In this document: one piece after another, positions 1 through 6,430 of the stretch
Position numbering within the stretch: the first letter of the stretch is position 1
How the letters are laid out: each line of letters starts with the position of its first letter
Source: an uncultured Paracoccaceae bacterium
GTDB taxonomy: Bacteria; Pseudomonadota; Alphaproteobacteria; Rhodobacterales; Rhodobacteraceae
Length of the DNA stretch: 8,647 nt
Assembly: GCA_913054485.1 (NCBI GenBank)
Contig: CAJXHQ010000099.1
Location: 1 to 8,647 of the forward strand
Reading direction: 5' to 3'
The notes under the pieces: generated by a model
Database searches by the model: none
What the model was told of the DNA's origin: nothing
The model's input: only the letters and a program-made list of their open reading frames with translations
Translations under genes and position numbers: made by a program

Positions 1-236
1 GCGACAACCACCATCGCCTTGTCGGCGATCGGATCCATCATCGCACCCATCTTAGTTTCCTGCTTCCAGGCCCGCGCCAGATAGCCGTCGAACCAGTCGG
101 TGGCCGCCGCGGTGACAAACAGCAGCAGCGCAAACCAATCGGCGTAGGGCCGGGTAAAATAGAGAAACATCACGGCGACACCGGGGGCGGCCAGCAACCG
201 CAGGGCGGTGAGGATATTGGGGAAATTCCATGTCAT
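1..236 (-). CDS. pgsA: Phosphatidylglycerophosphate synthase, N-terminal part (runs off the window)
   Basis: CDP-diacylglycerol--glycerol-3-phosphate 3-phosphatidyltransferase, an inner-membrane enzyme that condenses CDP-diacylglycerol with glycerol-3-phosphate for phosphatidylglycerol and cardiolipin synthesis. Only 78 codons are present. They begin MTWNFPNILTALRLLAAPG, the usual start of this family, with a hydrophobic segment at about residues 14-27 and another at 34-46. The complete CDP-alcohol phosphotransferase motif is visible: D47, D50-G51, A54-R55, G64, D68 and D72, with exactly the family spacing (DxxDGxxARx8Gx3Dx3D). These aspartates bind the metals and the CDP moiety. PgsA is favoured over other CDP-alcohol transferases because of the N-terminus and the position after uvrC, a common order in Rhodobacteraceae. 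No Shine-Dalgarno precedes the ATG. Instead a perfect TATAAT ends 9 bases before it, so a leaderless transcript is possible. The C-terminal part lies outside the window. Confidence 0.93.
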   Translation of the reverse strand, partial: MTWNFPNILTALRLLAAPGVAVMFLYFTRPYADWFALLLFVTAAATDWFDGYLARAWKQETKMGAMMDPIADKAMVVV

Positions 237-244
237 GAGCGGAC

Positions 245-250
245 ATTATA
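245..250 (-). promoter_or_regulatory. Perfect -10 hexamer immediately before pgsA
   Basis: On the minus strand the hexamer TATAAT stands 8 bases before the pgsA ATG. No convincing -35 is seen; the best at 16-bp spacing is CTTTCA, 3 of 6. With normal spacing from the -10, transcription would begin at or within a base or two of the A of ATG, giving a leaderless mRNA. This agrees with the absence of a ribosome binding site. The motif may also be a chance match. Confidence 0.4.
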
Positions 251-285
251 CCGGCGCTGCCGGCGATGAAAGCGGGCTTGGCAGG

Positions 286-340
286 TTTCTGCCCCTGGCG
301 GGGCAGATGCCTCCGGCGGGAGTATTTGGGAAAAGATGAA
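286..340. repeat. Intergenic hairpin repeat of Rhodobacteraceae type between uvrC and pgsA
   Basis: The 122 bases between uvrC and pgsA hold a perfect inverted repeat, CTGCCCC (289-295), loop TGGC, GGGGCAG (300-306), with an extra T-A pair outside it. Next comes a second small dyad, CTCC (311-314) and GGAG (319-322), followed by AGTATTTGGGAAAAGATGAA. From memory, this second half (a CCTCCGGCGGGAG core followed by a TATTT and AAGATGAA tail) recurs many times between genes in Rhodobacteraceae genomes. There is no T-tract typical of an intrinsic terminator on the minus strand. It may be a dispersed repeat, an mRNA-stabilising hairpin or a processing site. Only one copy is present in this window. 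Confidence 0.5.
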
Positions 341-358
341 ACCCGGGCGTTTGCAGGC

Positions 359-2233
359 TCAGTCCTGGCCGTGGAAGAAGTCGTAGATCTTTTCGGCGAG
401 GGCTGCCGAGATGCCATCGGCGGCTTTGAGGTCCAGAAGATCGGCGCGGCTCACGGCCTTGGCGCTGCCGAAATGCTTCAGCAGGGCGCGCTTGCGGCCC
501 GCCCCGACGCCAGGGATTTCATCCAGCGGCGTGGCACCAACGGCCTTGGCCCGCTTGGCACGGTGGGTGCCGATGGCAAACCTGTGCGCCTCGTCGCGCA
601 GGCGCTGGATATAATAGAGCACCGGGTCGTTGTGCTGCAGCGCGAAGGGGCGCGCGCCCTGGCGGTGGAATTCCTCCTTGCCGTGGTCGCGGTCGACGCC
701 TTTGGCAACCCCCACCATGGGGATGTCCTGCACGCCGTGTTCGGCCATGATTTCGGCCACGGCGCTCACCTGGCCGGCGCCGCCGTCGATCAGCAGGAGA
801 TCCGGCCACTGGCCTTTTTCGCGCTCCGGGTCTTCTTTCTGCAGCCGCGAGAAGCGGCGGTGCAGCACCTCCTTCATCATCCCGAAGTCATCGCCCGGCG
901 TCAGCTCGTCCCCCTTGATGTTGAACTTGCGATAGGCGTTTTTCATGAACCCTTCGGGGCCCGCGACAATCATGCCGCCCACAGCGTGGGCGCCCTGGAT
1001 GTGAGAGTTGTCGTAGACTTCGATCCGGGCCGGCGGGCTGCCCAGGCCAAATGCCTCCGCGACGCCACGCAGCAATCTGGTCTGGGTGGCGCTTTCGGCC
1101 ATGCGGCGGGCCAGGCTTTCGCGCGCATTGCGCAGCGCGCCGGAGACCAGTTCGGCCTTTTCGCCGCGCTGAGGCACAAGGATTTCGACCTTGCGGCCGG
1201 CCTTTTCACCAAGCGCCTCCTCCATCAGCGCAGTGTCCTCGATGGCATCGGAGAGGATCAGCTGGCGCGGCGGTTCTTTTGAGCCGTAGAACTGGCCGAT
1301 GAAGGCCTGCATGACCTCGGCCGGGGAGTTGTCGACATCCACCCGCGGATAGAAATCCTGATTGCCCCAATTCTGATTGGCGCGGATGAAGAAGACCTGC
1401 ACGCAGGCCTGGCCGCCATCCATATGCAGCGCGATCACATCTGCCTCGGCCACGCCGCGCGGGTTGATGCCTTGCGAGGACTGCACCTGTGTCAGCGCCT
1501 TGATCCGGTCGCGCAGGGCGGCGGCCCGTTCAAACTCCATCGCCTCCGAGGCCAGCATCATCTGCTCCGCCAGCTCCTCCTGGATCTTGGTGGAGCGCCC
1601 CGACAGGAAACGTTCTGCATCGCGCACCGATGCGGCGTAATCCGCCTCGCTGATTTCACCGGTGCAAGGCGCGGTGCAGCGTTTGATCTGGTGCTGCAGG
1701 CAGGGCCGGGTACGGCTGGAGAACATCGCATCCGAACAGTTTCTGAGCAGGAAGGCCTTTTGCAGCTGGTTCAGCGTCCGGTTCACCGCACCGGCACTGG
1801 CAAAGGGGCCGAAATAGCTGCCCTTCTGTTTGCGCGCGCCGCGGTGTTTCTTGATCTGCGGAAAGGCGTGGTCCTTGGCAACCAGGATATTGGGGAAGCT
1901 TTTGTCGTCACGCAGCAGCACGTTGTACTTGGGCTTCAGCTGCTTGATCAGGTTCTGCTCCAGCAGCAGCGCCTCGGTTTCGGTCCTTGTGGTCAGGAAC
2001 ATCATCGTAGCGGTGGCCGCAATCATCTTCTCGATCCGCGGGCTATTGCCGGGGCGCGAGTAGTTCGACACCCGCGCCTTCAGGTTCCGCGCCTTGCCCA
2101 CATAGAGCACCCGTGCCTGCGCATCCAGCATCCGGTAGACACCGGGGCTGCTGTCGAGCGTGCGCAGGTAGCCCTGGATTACGGTGTATCCGGTGGGCGG
2201 TGCGGATGGCGTGGCGTCAGTCTCTGAAGTCAT
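359..2233 (-). CDS. uvrC: UvrABC system protein C (excision nuclease subunit)
   Basis: UvrC makes the two DNA incisions flanking a lesion in nucleotide excision repair, after UvrA/UvrB have located the damage. The 624-residue product carries all family domains. A GIY-YIG nuclease at about 27-110 (GVY 31-33, YVG 44-46, likely catalytic E92) makes the 3' cut. Cysteines C166, C178, C186 and C190 have the same 12/8/4 spacing as the iron-sulfur ligands of E. coli UvrC. A UVR helix at about 215-250 contacts UvrB. An RNase H-like domain holds the probable triad D408, D483 and H550 for the 5' cut. Tandem helix-hairpin-helix motifs lie at about 568-624. I chose the ATG at 2233 because alignment with typical UvrC begins there; an in-frame GTG at 2305 would add 24 unlikely residues. 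No Shine-Dalgarno is seen before 2233. A weak -10-like TATCTC lies 7 bases upstream. The gene looks intact. Confidence 0.96.
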   Translation of the reverse strand: MTSETDATPSAPPTGYTVIQGYLRTLDSSPGVYRMLDAQARVLYVGKARNLKARVSNYSRPGNSPRIEKMIAATATMMFLTTRTETEALLLEQNLIKQLKPKYNVLLRDDKSFPNILVAKDHAFPQIKKHRGARKQKGSYFGPFASAGAVNRTLNQLQKAFLLRNCSDAMFSSRTRPCLQHQIKRCTAPCTGEISEADYAASVRDAERFLSGRSTKIQEELAEQMMLASEAMEFERAAALRDRIKALTQVQSSQGINPRGVAEADVIALHMDGGQACVQVFFIRANQNWGNQDFYPRVDVDNSPAEVMQAFIGQFYGSKEPPRQLILSDAIEDTALMEEALGEKAGRKVEILVPQRGEKAELVSGALRNARESLARRMAESATQTRLLRGVAEAFGLGSPPARIEVYDNSHIQGAHAVGGMIVAGPEGFMKNAYRKFNIKGDELTPGDDFGMMKEVLHRRFSRLQKEDPEREKGQWPDLLLIDGGAGQVSAVAEIMAEHGVQDIPMVGVAKGVDRDHGKEEFHRQGARPFALQHNDPVLYYIQRLRDEAHRFAIGTHRAKRAKAVGATPLDEIPGVGAGRKRALLKHFGSAKAVSRADLLDLKAADGISAALAEKIYDFFHGQD

Positions 2234-2311
2234 GGAACCAGAGATATGATTCCCCGGCGGCGGCTGCAATCTTGAAGCGTCTGGATCAAGGGAAAACAAA
2301 TCCACGGAACC

Positions 2312-2320
2312 TGTGGATAA
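2312..2320 (-). promoter_or_regulatory. Perfect DnaA box
   Basis: TTATCCACA on the minus strand, identical to the strong E. coli DnaA box. It lies 79 bases upstream of the uvrC start. A degenerate half-like copy (TGTGGAGAT on the plus strand, two mismatches) follows 10 bp later, so two DnaA molecules could bind on the same DNA face. Confidence 0.6.
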
Positions 2321-2324
2321 CTGT

Positions 2325-2336
2325 GGAGATATCTCC
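2325..2336. repeat. 12-bp perfect palindrome next to a DnaA box
   Basis: GGAGATATCTCC is fully self-complementary with no spacer. It begins 5 bp after the perfect DnaA box and overlaps the degenerate TGTGGAGAT copy. It could be a dimeric regulator site or part of origin architecture. No specific regulator can be named. Confidence 0.45.
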
Positions 2337-2356
2337 GGGCTATCCCCGCTTTTCCC

Positions 2357-2393
2357 TTAAAAAATGGCGGTTTCGGCCATATGATTAAAAAAT
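2357..2393. repeat. Direct repeat of the A-tract 9-mer TTAAAAAAT (possible DNA-unwinding element)
   Basis: TTAAAAAAT occurs at 2357-2365 and again at 2385-2393, exactly 28 bp apart. Both copies are followed by similar short G-rich stretches (GGCGG, AGGCAG). AT-rich repeats next to DnaA boxes are typical of the unwinding element of bacterial origins. Two copies are few, so the assignment is tentative. Confidence 0.4.
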
Positions 2394-2427
2394 AGGCAGC
2401 ATGATAACGTACTGGAATGAAATGAAA

Positions 2428-2436
2428 TTATTCACA
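2428..2436 (+). promoter_or_regulatory. Perfect DnaA box
   Basis: TTATTCACA on the plus strand fits the TTATNCACA consensus exactly. It directly follows the AT-rich tandem ATGAA pair and faces opposite to the box at 2312-2320, with the A-tract repeats lying between the two. Confidence 0.55.
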
Positions 2437-2525
2437 ACGCCTTACAAGCGACTGAAAACAAAGACACTTTGGTAACGAATTAATGACAGCCATGGAGAAG
2501 GTGCACAACTTCGCTGGGCGTTAAC

Positions 2526-2534
2526 TTTTCCACA
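2526..2534 (+). promoter_or_regulatory. Relaxed DnaA box
   Basis: TTTTCCACA matches the relaxed DnaA consensus TTWTNCACA, with one difference from the strict consensus. It lies 47 bases beyond the antiporter stop codon and on the same strand as the box at 2428-2436. Confidence 0.4.
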
Positions 2535-2581
2535 CGCAGAGAACGCCACAGAGACCCCGGATTTTCTGACGCTGAAACCGG

Positions 2582-3532
2582 TTACAACAGGGTCAGGAGG
2601 TAGGTACCATAGAGTGCTGTCAGTGCCACGCCCCAGGTGCGGGTGATATCCTGCTTGAGGAATACGAAGGGAACGATCAGCAGCGAAGCCCCCAGCATCA
2701 CCCATAGGTCATAACGCAGGAAGGCCGGGTCGACCGTGATGTCGCCGACAAAGGTGGCAAGCCCGATGATGGCCAGCAGGTTGAACATGTTGGAGCCGAT
2801 CACATTGCCCAGCGCCACGTCTGCCTGACGCCGCAGCGCCGCCATCACGGTTGTGGCCAGTTCCGGCAGAGAGGTGCCGATCGCCACCAGTGTCAGCCCG
2901 ATCACGGTCTCGCTGATGTGGTACATGCGGGCAATAATGGTAGCGTTATCCACCAGCAGATCCGCGCCCAGCGGCAGGCCGATAAGGCCCAGCAGAAGAT
3001 AGACCGCAATGCGCCAGCCCGGCATATTGGGATCGGCTTCCTCGATCTCTTCGAGGTCGTCGTCCTCGCCGTTGCGGCGGTGGTCGCGCGCGGCGCAGAA
3101 GGCCTTGCTCAGCACATAGGACAGCGCGGCCAGAAGGATCAGCCCCGACCAGAACGTGAAGGTGCCGCAGGCGGCCAGCGCGATGAACAGCACCGAGGCA
3201 ATGAGCATGTAGACGTAATTGCGGCGGGTGTCGCATTCACTGGTGTGCAGCCGCGACAGGATTGCCGGAATGCCCAGCACAAGCAGGATATTGGCGGTAT
3301 TGGACCCCACCACATTGCCCAGCGCAATACCGTCGGCGTTTTCTTCCACCGCCTGCACCGCGGTCAGCAGCTCAGGCGCCGAGGTGCCAAAGGCCACGAT
3401 CGTCAGGCTGACGATCAGCGCAGGCACACCTAAGCGAAGGCTGAGGTTCACCGCGCCGCGCACCAGCGCATCGCCTGCCAGCAGCAGAATGATAAGCCCG
3501 AGCCCGGACAGCAGCCACGGCATGATCAGCAT
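2582..3532 (-). CDS. Calcium/sodium antiporter of the CaCA family (YrbG-like)
   Basis: An inner-membrane cation exchanger that probably exports Ca2+ in exchange for Na+ or H+. The 316-residue protein shows the inverted duplication of the family. Repeat one has GTSAPE at 49-54 and GNVVGSN at 72-78. Repeat two has GTSLPE at 219-224 and GNVIGSN at 242-248. The two alpha-motif sets are offset by exactly 170 residues, and E54 and E224 are the expected ion-binding acids. About ten hydrophobic segments are visible. The halves are joined by a strongly acidic loop at about 155-168 that could sense or bind cations. Length is close to E. coli YrbG (325). The ATG at 3532 was chosen because it overlaps the TGA of the upstream small gene (TGATG), indicating translational coupling; an in-frame ATG three codons later is possible. 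It is the last gene of the S49 peptidase operon. The actual ion is inferred from the family. Confidence 0.9.
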   Translation of the reverse strand: MLIMPWLLSGLGLIILLLAGDALVRGAVNLSLRLGVPALIVSLTIVAFGTSAPELLTAVQAVEENADGIALGNVVGSNTANILLVLGIPAILSRLHTSECDTRRNYVYMLIASVLFIALAACGTFTFWSGLILLAALSYVLSKAFCAARDHRRNGEDDDLEEIEEADPNMPGWRIAVYLLLGLIGLPLGADLLVDNATIIARMYHISETVIGLTLVAIGTSLPELATTVMAALRRQADVALGNVIGSNMFNLLAIIGLATFVGDITVDPAFLRYDLWVMLGASLLIVPFVFLKQDITRTWGVALTALYGTYLLTLL

Positions 3533-3702
3533 CAGCCCCGGTTTCCTTTCGTGCAGGCGCAGGGCCCTTTGCCATTCCTGAACCGCCCGCATGTCGGGCA
3601 GCGCGCCGCGTCCAGCCGTTTCTGGCCCGGATAACGCAGCTTGCCAAACATCGCCAGCACCGCCATCGCCACCAGGAAGAGGGAGACAATTTTGAAAATC
3701 AC
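3532..3702 (-). CDS. Small membrane-anchored four-cysteine protein (56 residues), function unknown
   Basis: The product has a hydrophobic N-terminal helix at about residues 2-20 (IFKIVSLFLVAMAVLAMFG), a basic stretch, then C35-P-T-C38 and C48-A-C50 in a short glycine- and lysine-rich tail. The paired cysteines resemble a minimal zinc ribbon, probably on the cytoplasmic side behind a single membrane anchor. The start is a GTG one base after the S49 peptidase stop codon (TGA-C-GTG), and the stop overlaps the antiporter start (TGATG). The gene thus sits wedged inside an operon, which is the best evidence that it is translated. No clear Shine-Dalgarno is seen, so translation may depend on coupling to the upstream gene. 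From memory, similar short proteins occur in other Rhodobacterales, but I know of no assigned function. It may act with the peptidase or the antiporter. Confidence 0.75.
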   Translation of the reverse strand: MIFKIVSLFLVAMAVLAMFGKLRYPGQKRLDAARCPTCGRFRNGKGPCACTKGNRG

Positions 3703-3703
3703 G

Positions 3704-4501
3704 TCAGAGCCCGAAGCGCGCATAGGCGGCACGCTCCTCAATGCTGCCCAGCGCCTCTTCGGCGGCCTGCATGCCAATCCGGCTCAGCAGCGGCTTCTTC
3801 ATGCCATATAGTTTGAAGCGGGTCTTGTCGCCAAAGACCTCCTGCATCTTCGGCTTCAGATGCGCGATACCATCGATCAGCCCCAATGCGGCCGCCTTGC
3901 GGGCGAGCCAGAACTCTCCGGTGAAAAGATCAGCCTTCACATCCAGCTTACCGGCTCTCCGGTCTTTCACATGGGTGATGAAGTTGACGTGCATGTCATT
4001 GAGCAGCCCCTTCAGGCGCTCCACATCCTCGTCCTTTTCGGGGCTGAACGGGTCGAGCATGGATTTGTTCCTGCCCGCGGTATAGACCCGCCGTTCGACC
4101 CCCTGGCGGGCCAGGAAGACATGGGCGCCGAAACCCGCTGAGATCACCCCGATGGATCCCACGATCGAACTGTCATCGGCCCAGATCTCATCCGCTGCCG
4201 CTGCCAGCCAGTAACCGCCCGAGGCTGCCACATCTTCAACAAATGCGTAGACCGGAACCTCATGTTTCTCGGCCAGCCGCCGGATACGGGCACCGATCAG
4301 GGAGCTTTGCACCGGCGAGCCGCCGGGCGAATTCACCAGCAGCGCCACTGCCGCAGGCTTGCCCTTCTTGAAAGCACGTTCGAGCACCGGGGCCAGGGCT
4401 GCGTCGCTCAGCGAACCGCGGCCGGGCATGCCGATCGCCCCGGTCAGGCGCACCACGGCCACCAGCGGCGGTTTTTTCATAAAAGGCAGGTTCAGCTTCA
4501 T
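3704..4501 (-). CDS. S49 family serine peptidase (short SppA-like protein)
   Basis: A 265-residue member of the signal peptide peptidase A / protease IV clan, which cleaves leftover signal peptides or other membrane-associated peptides with a Ser-Lys dyad. The nucleophile is S94 in DVAASGGYW and the probable general base is K146 in TAGRNKSMLDPF. The 52-residue gap equals that between S147 and K199 of Bacillus subtilis SppA. Other family features are NSPGG at 57-61 and the SIVGSIGVIS strand at 112-121. It is the single-domain form, much shorter than the 618-residue E. coli SppA. The N-terminus is only weakly hydrophobic and I see no convincing signal anchor, so the protein may be cytoplasmic or peripheral. 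It is the first gene of a three-gene unit with the four-cysteine protein and the CaCA antiporter. No Shine-Dalgarno is seen at the ATG; M8 is an alternative start. Confidence 0.9.
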   Translation of the reverse strand: MKLNLPFMKKPPLVAVVRLTGAIGMPGRGSLSDAALAPVLERAFKKGKPAAVALLVNSPGGSPVQSSLIGARIRRLAEKHEVPVYAFVEDVAASGGYWLAAAADEIWADDSSIVGSIGVISAGFGAHVFLARQGVERRVYTAGRNKSMLDPFSPEKDEDVERLKGLLNDMHVNFITHVKDRRAGKLDVKADLFTGEFWLARKAAALGLIDGIAHLKPKMQEVFGDKTRFKLYGMKKPLLSRIGMQAAEEALGSIEERAAYARFGL

Positions 4502-4509
4502 TGCGCCGA

Positions 4510-4537
4510 TGTAGAATGCCGGGTGGCCCGAAACAAG
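4510..4537 (-). promoter_or_regulatory. Weak candidate promoter for the S49 peptidase operon
   Basis: On the minus strand CTTGTT (4537-4532) and TCTACA (4515-4510) are 16 bp apart, with 8 bases between the -10 and the ATG. Both hexamers are only partial matches to sigma-70 consensus. If used, it would give a nearly leaderless transcript, consistent with the lack of a ribosome binding site. The rest of the 205-base gap (4502-4706) holds only the two inverted repeats at 4638-4683. Confidence 0.2.
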
Positions 4538-4637
4538 GTATCAGCCCCAAGCGAATGCCGCCTCCGACAAAAAACCGCCTTCAAGGGGGCAAAATTGCAA
4601 CGCCGCCCTGCCCTGTGCGCAACAGCGGCACCAGGTG

Positions 4638-4683
4638 CAAGGATTTTACAAAATCCTTGGCAAGAGTTTTTCAAAAACTCTTG
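4638..4683. terminator. Two adjacent perfect inverted repeats after the ABC permease gene (likely terminator)
   Basis: Dyad one has arms CAAGGATTTT (4638-4647) and AAAATCCTTG (4650-4659) around AC. Dyad two has arms CAAGAGTTTTT (4661-4671) and AAAAACTCTTG (4673-4683) around a single C. The two are one base apart and share the pattern CAAG-RR-T-tract. They begin 23 bases after the ABC permease stop codon on the minus strand. Each hairpin carries T-runs in one arm and A-runs in the other on both strands, so they could stop transcription from either side, but neither is followed by a separate T-tract. From memory, similar elements are common after genes in Roseobacter genomes. A dispersed repeat is the alternative. 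Confidence 0.55.
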
Positions 4684-4706
4684 TGCGCGGCGCTTGGGCC
4701 GCGCGG

Positions 4707-5468
4707 TCAGGCGCGGATGCGCCAGCCGGTTTTGAAGATCCGCCAGATGATCACCAGGCAGATCATGGTGAAGCCTCCAATCGCAAGCAGGCTCAGCCCC
4801 ACCGGCACATCGGCATGTTCGAAGAAAGCCCAGCGGAAGCCCGAGATCAGATAGACCACCGGGTTAAACAGCGTGATCACCTGCCAGACCGGCGGCAGCA
4901 TGGAAATCGAGTAGAAGGAGCCGCCCAGGAACACCAGCGGTGTCACCACCAGCAGCGGGATTAGCTGCAGCTGCTCGAAATTTCCCGCCCAGATACCGAT
5001 GATGAACCCCATCAGGGAAAAACTGATACAGGTGAGCACCAGGAACAGCAGCATGGCCAAAGGATGCGCAATCTGCAGATCTACAAACAGCGCCGCCGTG
5101 GCCAGGATCACCACGCCGATAAACAGCGCCTTGGTAGCCGCCGCCCCGACAAAGCCCAGCACAATTTCAAGAAAGTTCAGCGGCGCCGACAGCAGCTCGT
5201 CAAAATTGCCGATGAATTTCGGGAAATAGATCCCGAAAGAGGCATTGGAAATCGCCTGCGTGATAACCGACAGCATCACCAGTCCCGGCACGATAAAGGC
5301 GCCGTAGCTGACCCCGTCGACCTCCTGAATGCGGCTGCCGATGGCGGCACCGAAAACCACGAAGTAGAGCGAGGTGGAAATCACCGGCGAGATGAAGCTC
5401 TGCGCCAGGGTGCGGAAGAAGCGCGCCATTTCAGCGTTGTAGATGGCGCCGACTGCGATCCAATTCAT
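4707..5468 (-). CDS. ABC-2 type transporter permease
   Basis: Membrane subunit of an ABC exporter; the 253 residues fit the usual length of the ABC-2 (YadH/NodJ-like) family. Six hydrophobic segments lie at about 22-42, 55-73, 100-128, 137-160, 168-187 and 224-242. The family signature is clear at about 176-212: [18 protein letters not shown], followed by [12 protein letters not shown] with the conserved NP-Y and R. The start codon overlaps the ATPase stop (ATGA), and GGGAG sits 7-8 bases before it, so the two genes are translated together and surely form one transporter, probably two copies of each subunit. The substrate cannot be told from sequence; relatives export polysaccharides, drugs or lipids. 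The two inverted repeats at 4638-4683 likely end the transcript. Confidence 0.92.
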   Translation of the reverse strand: MNWIAVGAIYNAEMARFFRTLAQSFISPVISTSLYFVVFGAAIGSRIQEVDGVSYGAFIVPGLVMLSVITQAISNASFGIYFPKFIGNFDELLSAPLNFLEIVLGFVGAAATKALFIGVVILATAALFVDLQIAHPLAMLLFLVLTCISFSLMGFIIGIWAGNFEQLQLIPLLVVTPLVFLGGSFYSISMLPPVWQVITLFNPVVYLISGFRWAFFEHADVPVGLSLLAIGGFTMICLVIIWRIFKTGWRIRA

Positions 5469-6394
5469 GGCTGATCTCCCTTCACCAGTCCCACGAAGAT
5501 ATCCTCCAGACTGGACTGGCGCGTCTGCACATCCGCCAGCATCAGTCCGGCCGCCGAGACATCGTTCAGCAGTGCCGTAATTCCGGTGCGTTCCGCCCGG
5601 GCATCATATTTATACAGCAGCGCATCGCCGCCGTTCACCAGATCAAGGTCATAACCGGCCAGGGCTTCGGGCAGGCTGTCAACCGGCTGGCTCAGCTGCA
5701 CTTCCAGCTGCTTCTGGCCCATGCGCCCCATCAGGCTGTCCTTATCCTCGACCAGCAGCAGCTCACCGCCGGTGATCACACCCACACGGTCGGCAATCGC
5801 CTCGGCCTCCTCGATGTAATGGGTGGTGAGGATGATGGTGACGCCCTCGGCCTTCATCTGGGCGACGACTTCCCACATGTCCTTGCGCAGCTCCACATCC
5901 ACACCGGCGGTTGGCTCATCAAGGAAGAGGATGCGCGGGCTGTGGCTCAGCGCCTTGGCGATCAGCACCCGGCGCTTCATGCCGCCGGACAGCTGCATGA
6001 TGCGGCTGTCTTTCTTCTCCCAGAGCGACAGCTTTTTCAGCACCTCTTCGAGGTAGGCATCGTCCCGCGGCAGGCCGAACAATCCGCGCGAATAGCGGAC
6101 TGTGTCCCAGACCTTGGCAAAGGGCTCCAGATTGATCTCCTGCGGAACCAGCCCGATCAGAGCGCGCGCGTCGCGATAGGCGGACTGCGCGTCATGGCCG
6201 CCGACGGTGATGCTGCCCGAAGTCGGGGAGACAATGCCGCAAATGGTCGAAATCAGCGTTGTCTTGCCCGCGCCATTCGGCCCCAGCAGGGCAATGATTT
6301 CGCCTTCTTCAATATCCAGCGTGACGCCTTTCAGCGCGTCAAAGCCACCGGCATAAGTCTTTTTCAAATCCTTGACGGATAGGATGGCCGCCAT
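5465..6394 (-). CDS. ABC transporter ATP-binding protein (ABC-2 exporter partner)
   Basis: Cytoplasmic ATPase that drives the exporter formed with the downstream permease. The 309-residue protein has the full nucleotide-binding set: Walker [10 protein letters not shown] (38-46), Q-loop Q85, signature LSGGM (135-139), Walker B ILFLDE (155-160) and H-loop H192. An extra C-terminal domain of about 90 residues (from about 218) is typical of CcmA/DrrA-type ABC-2 ATPases. The ATG at 6394 is preceded by a GGGGG run about 5 bases upstream. The 13-residue extension available upstream would be encoded through the palindromic operator and is unlikely. Its last codons overlap the permease start. Regulation probably goes through the perfect palindrome at 6413-6430, in the leader or promoter. 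Confidence 0.93.
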   Translation of the reverse strand: MAAILSVKDLKKTYAGGFDALKGVTLDIEEGEIIALLGPNGAGKTTLISTICGIVSPTSGSITVGGHDAQSAYRDARALIGLVPQEINLEPFAKVWDTVRYSRGLFGLPRDDAYLEEVLKKLSLWEKKDSRIMQLSGGMKRRVLIAKALSHSPRILFLDEPTAGVDVELRKDMWEVVAQMKAEGVTIILTTHYIEEAEAIADRVGVITGGELLLVEDKDSLMGRMGQKQLEVQLSQPVDSLPEALAGYDLDLVNGGDALLYKYDARAERTGITALLNDVSAAGLMLADVQTRQSSLEDIFVGLVKGDQP

Positions 6395-6412
6395 GCTGCC
6401 CCCGCGCGTTAA

Positions 6413-6430
6413 GTGAACTGTCCAGTTCAC
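6413..6430. promoter_or_regulatory. 18-bp perfect palindrome, likely operator for the ABC exporter
   Basis: GTGAACTG-TC-CAGTTCAC has perfect 8-bp arms around TC. It ends 18 bases before the ATPase ATG, between the ribosome binding site and any upstream promoter. A CGTTA direct repeat flanks it (6407-6411 and 6433-6437). Length, symmetry and position fit an operator for a TetR-type repressor, a family that often controls ABC exporters. No regulator gene is present in the window, so a TetR protein acting from elsewhere is inferred. In RNA it could also fold as a short hairpin. Confidence 0.55.

Larger units (their letters stand above)
2234..2581. other. Candidate replication origin or DnaA-controlled region (AT-rich, DnaA boxes)
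   Basis: This 348-base gap between the antiporter and uvrC has no credible gene. By hand count, 2341-2520 is 75/180 G+C (42%), clearly lower than the flanking genes. It holds two perfect TTATNCACA boxes (2312-2320 minus, 2428-2436 plus) and one relaxed box TTTTCCACA (2526-2534 plus). It also holds the A-tract 9-mer TTAAAAAAT twice (2357-2365 and 2385-2393), a tandem ATGAA pair (2417-2426), and a 12-bp palindrome beside the first box (2325-2336). This mix of DnaA boxes and a possible unwinding element is what bacterial origins look like. In Caulobacter the origin adjoins hemE, which here is about 5 kb away. I find no CtrA-type TTAA-N7-TTAA. The alternative is DnaA regulation of uvrC or a titration site. 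Origin function is inference. Confidence 0.42.

Noticed and set aside
266..1282. 338-codon open frame on the plus strand opposite uvrC
   Set aside because: It is antisense to a gene with all UvrC domains intact. GC-rich third positions keep the opposite frame open. Its translation has no recognisable motif and no credible start.
1424..2227. 267-codon open frame on the plus strand opposite the uvrC N-terminal half
   Set aside because: It is a mirror frame of uvrC with low-complexity composition and no family features.
2234..2305. Longer UvrC starting at the GTG at 2305
   Set aside because: The added 24 residues have no counterpart in the family, and the ATG at 2233 gives the usual N-terminus and length.
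2357..2535. TTAA motifs in the AT-rich gap considered as CtrA sites
   Set aside because: None has a second TTAA at the required 7-base spacing.
2442..2705. 87-codon minus-strand frame overlapping the antiporter 3' end and the AT-rich gap
   Set aside because: It overlaps the certain antiporter coding region in another frame, and its translation shows no domain. The gap part is better explained by DnaA-box structure.
2946..2954. TTATCCACC, an 8/9 match to a DnaA box inside the antiporter gene
   Set aside because: It is a single near match in a coding region encoding conserved residues, not part of a cluster.
2918..3433. 171-codon plus-strand frame opposite the antiporter
   Set aside because: It is a shadow of a membrane-protein gene, hydrophilic and without motifs.
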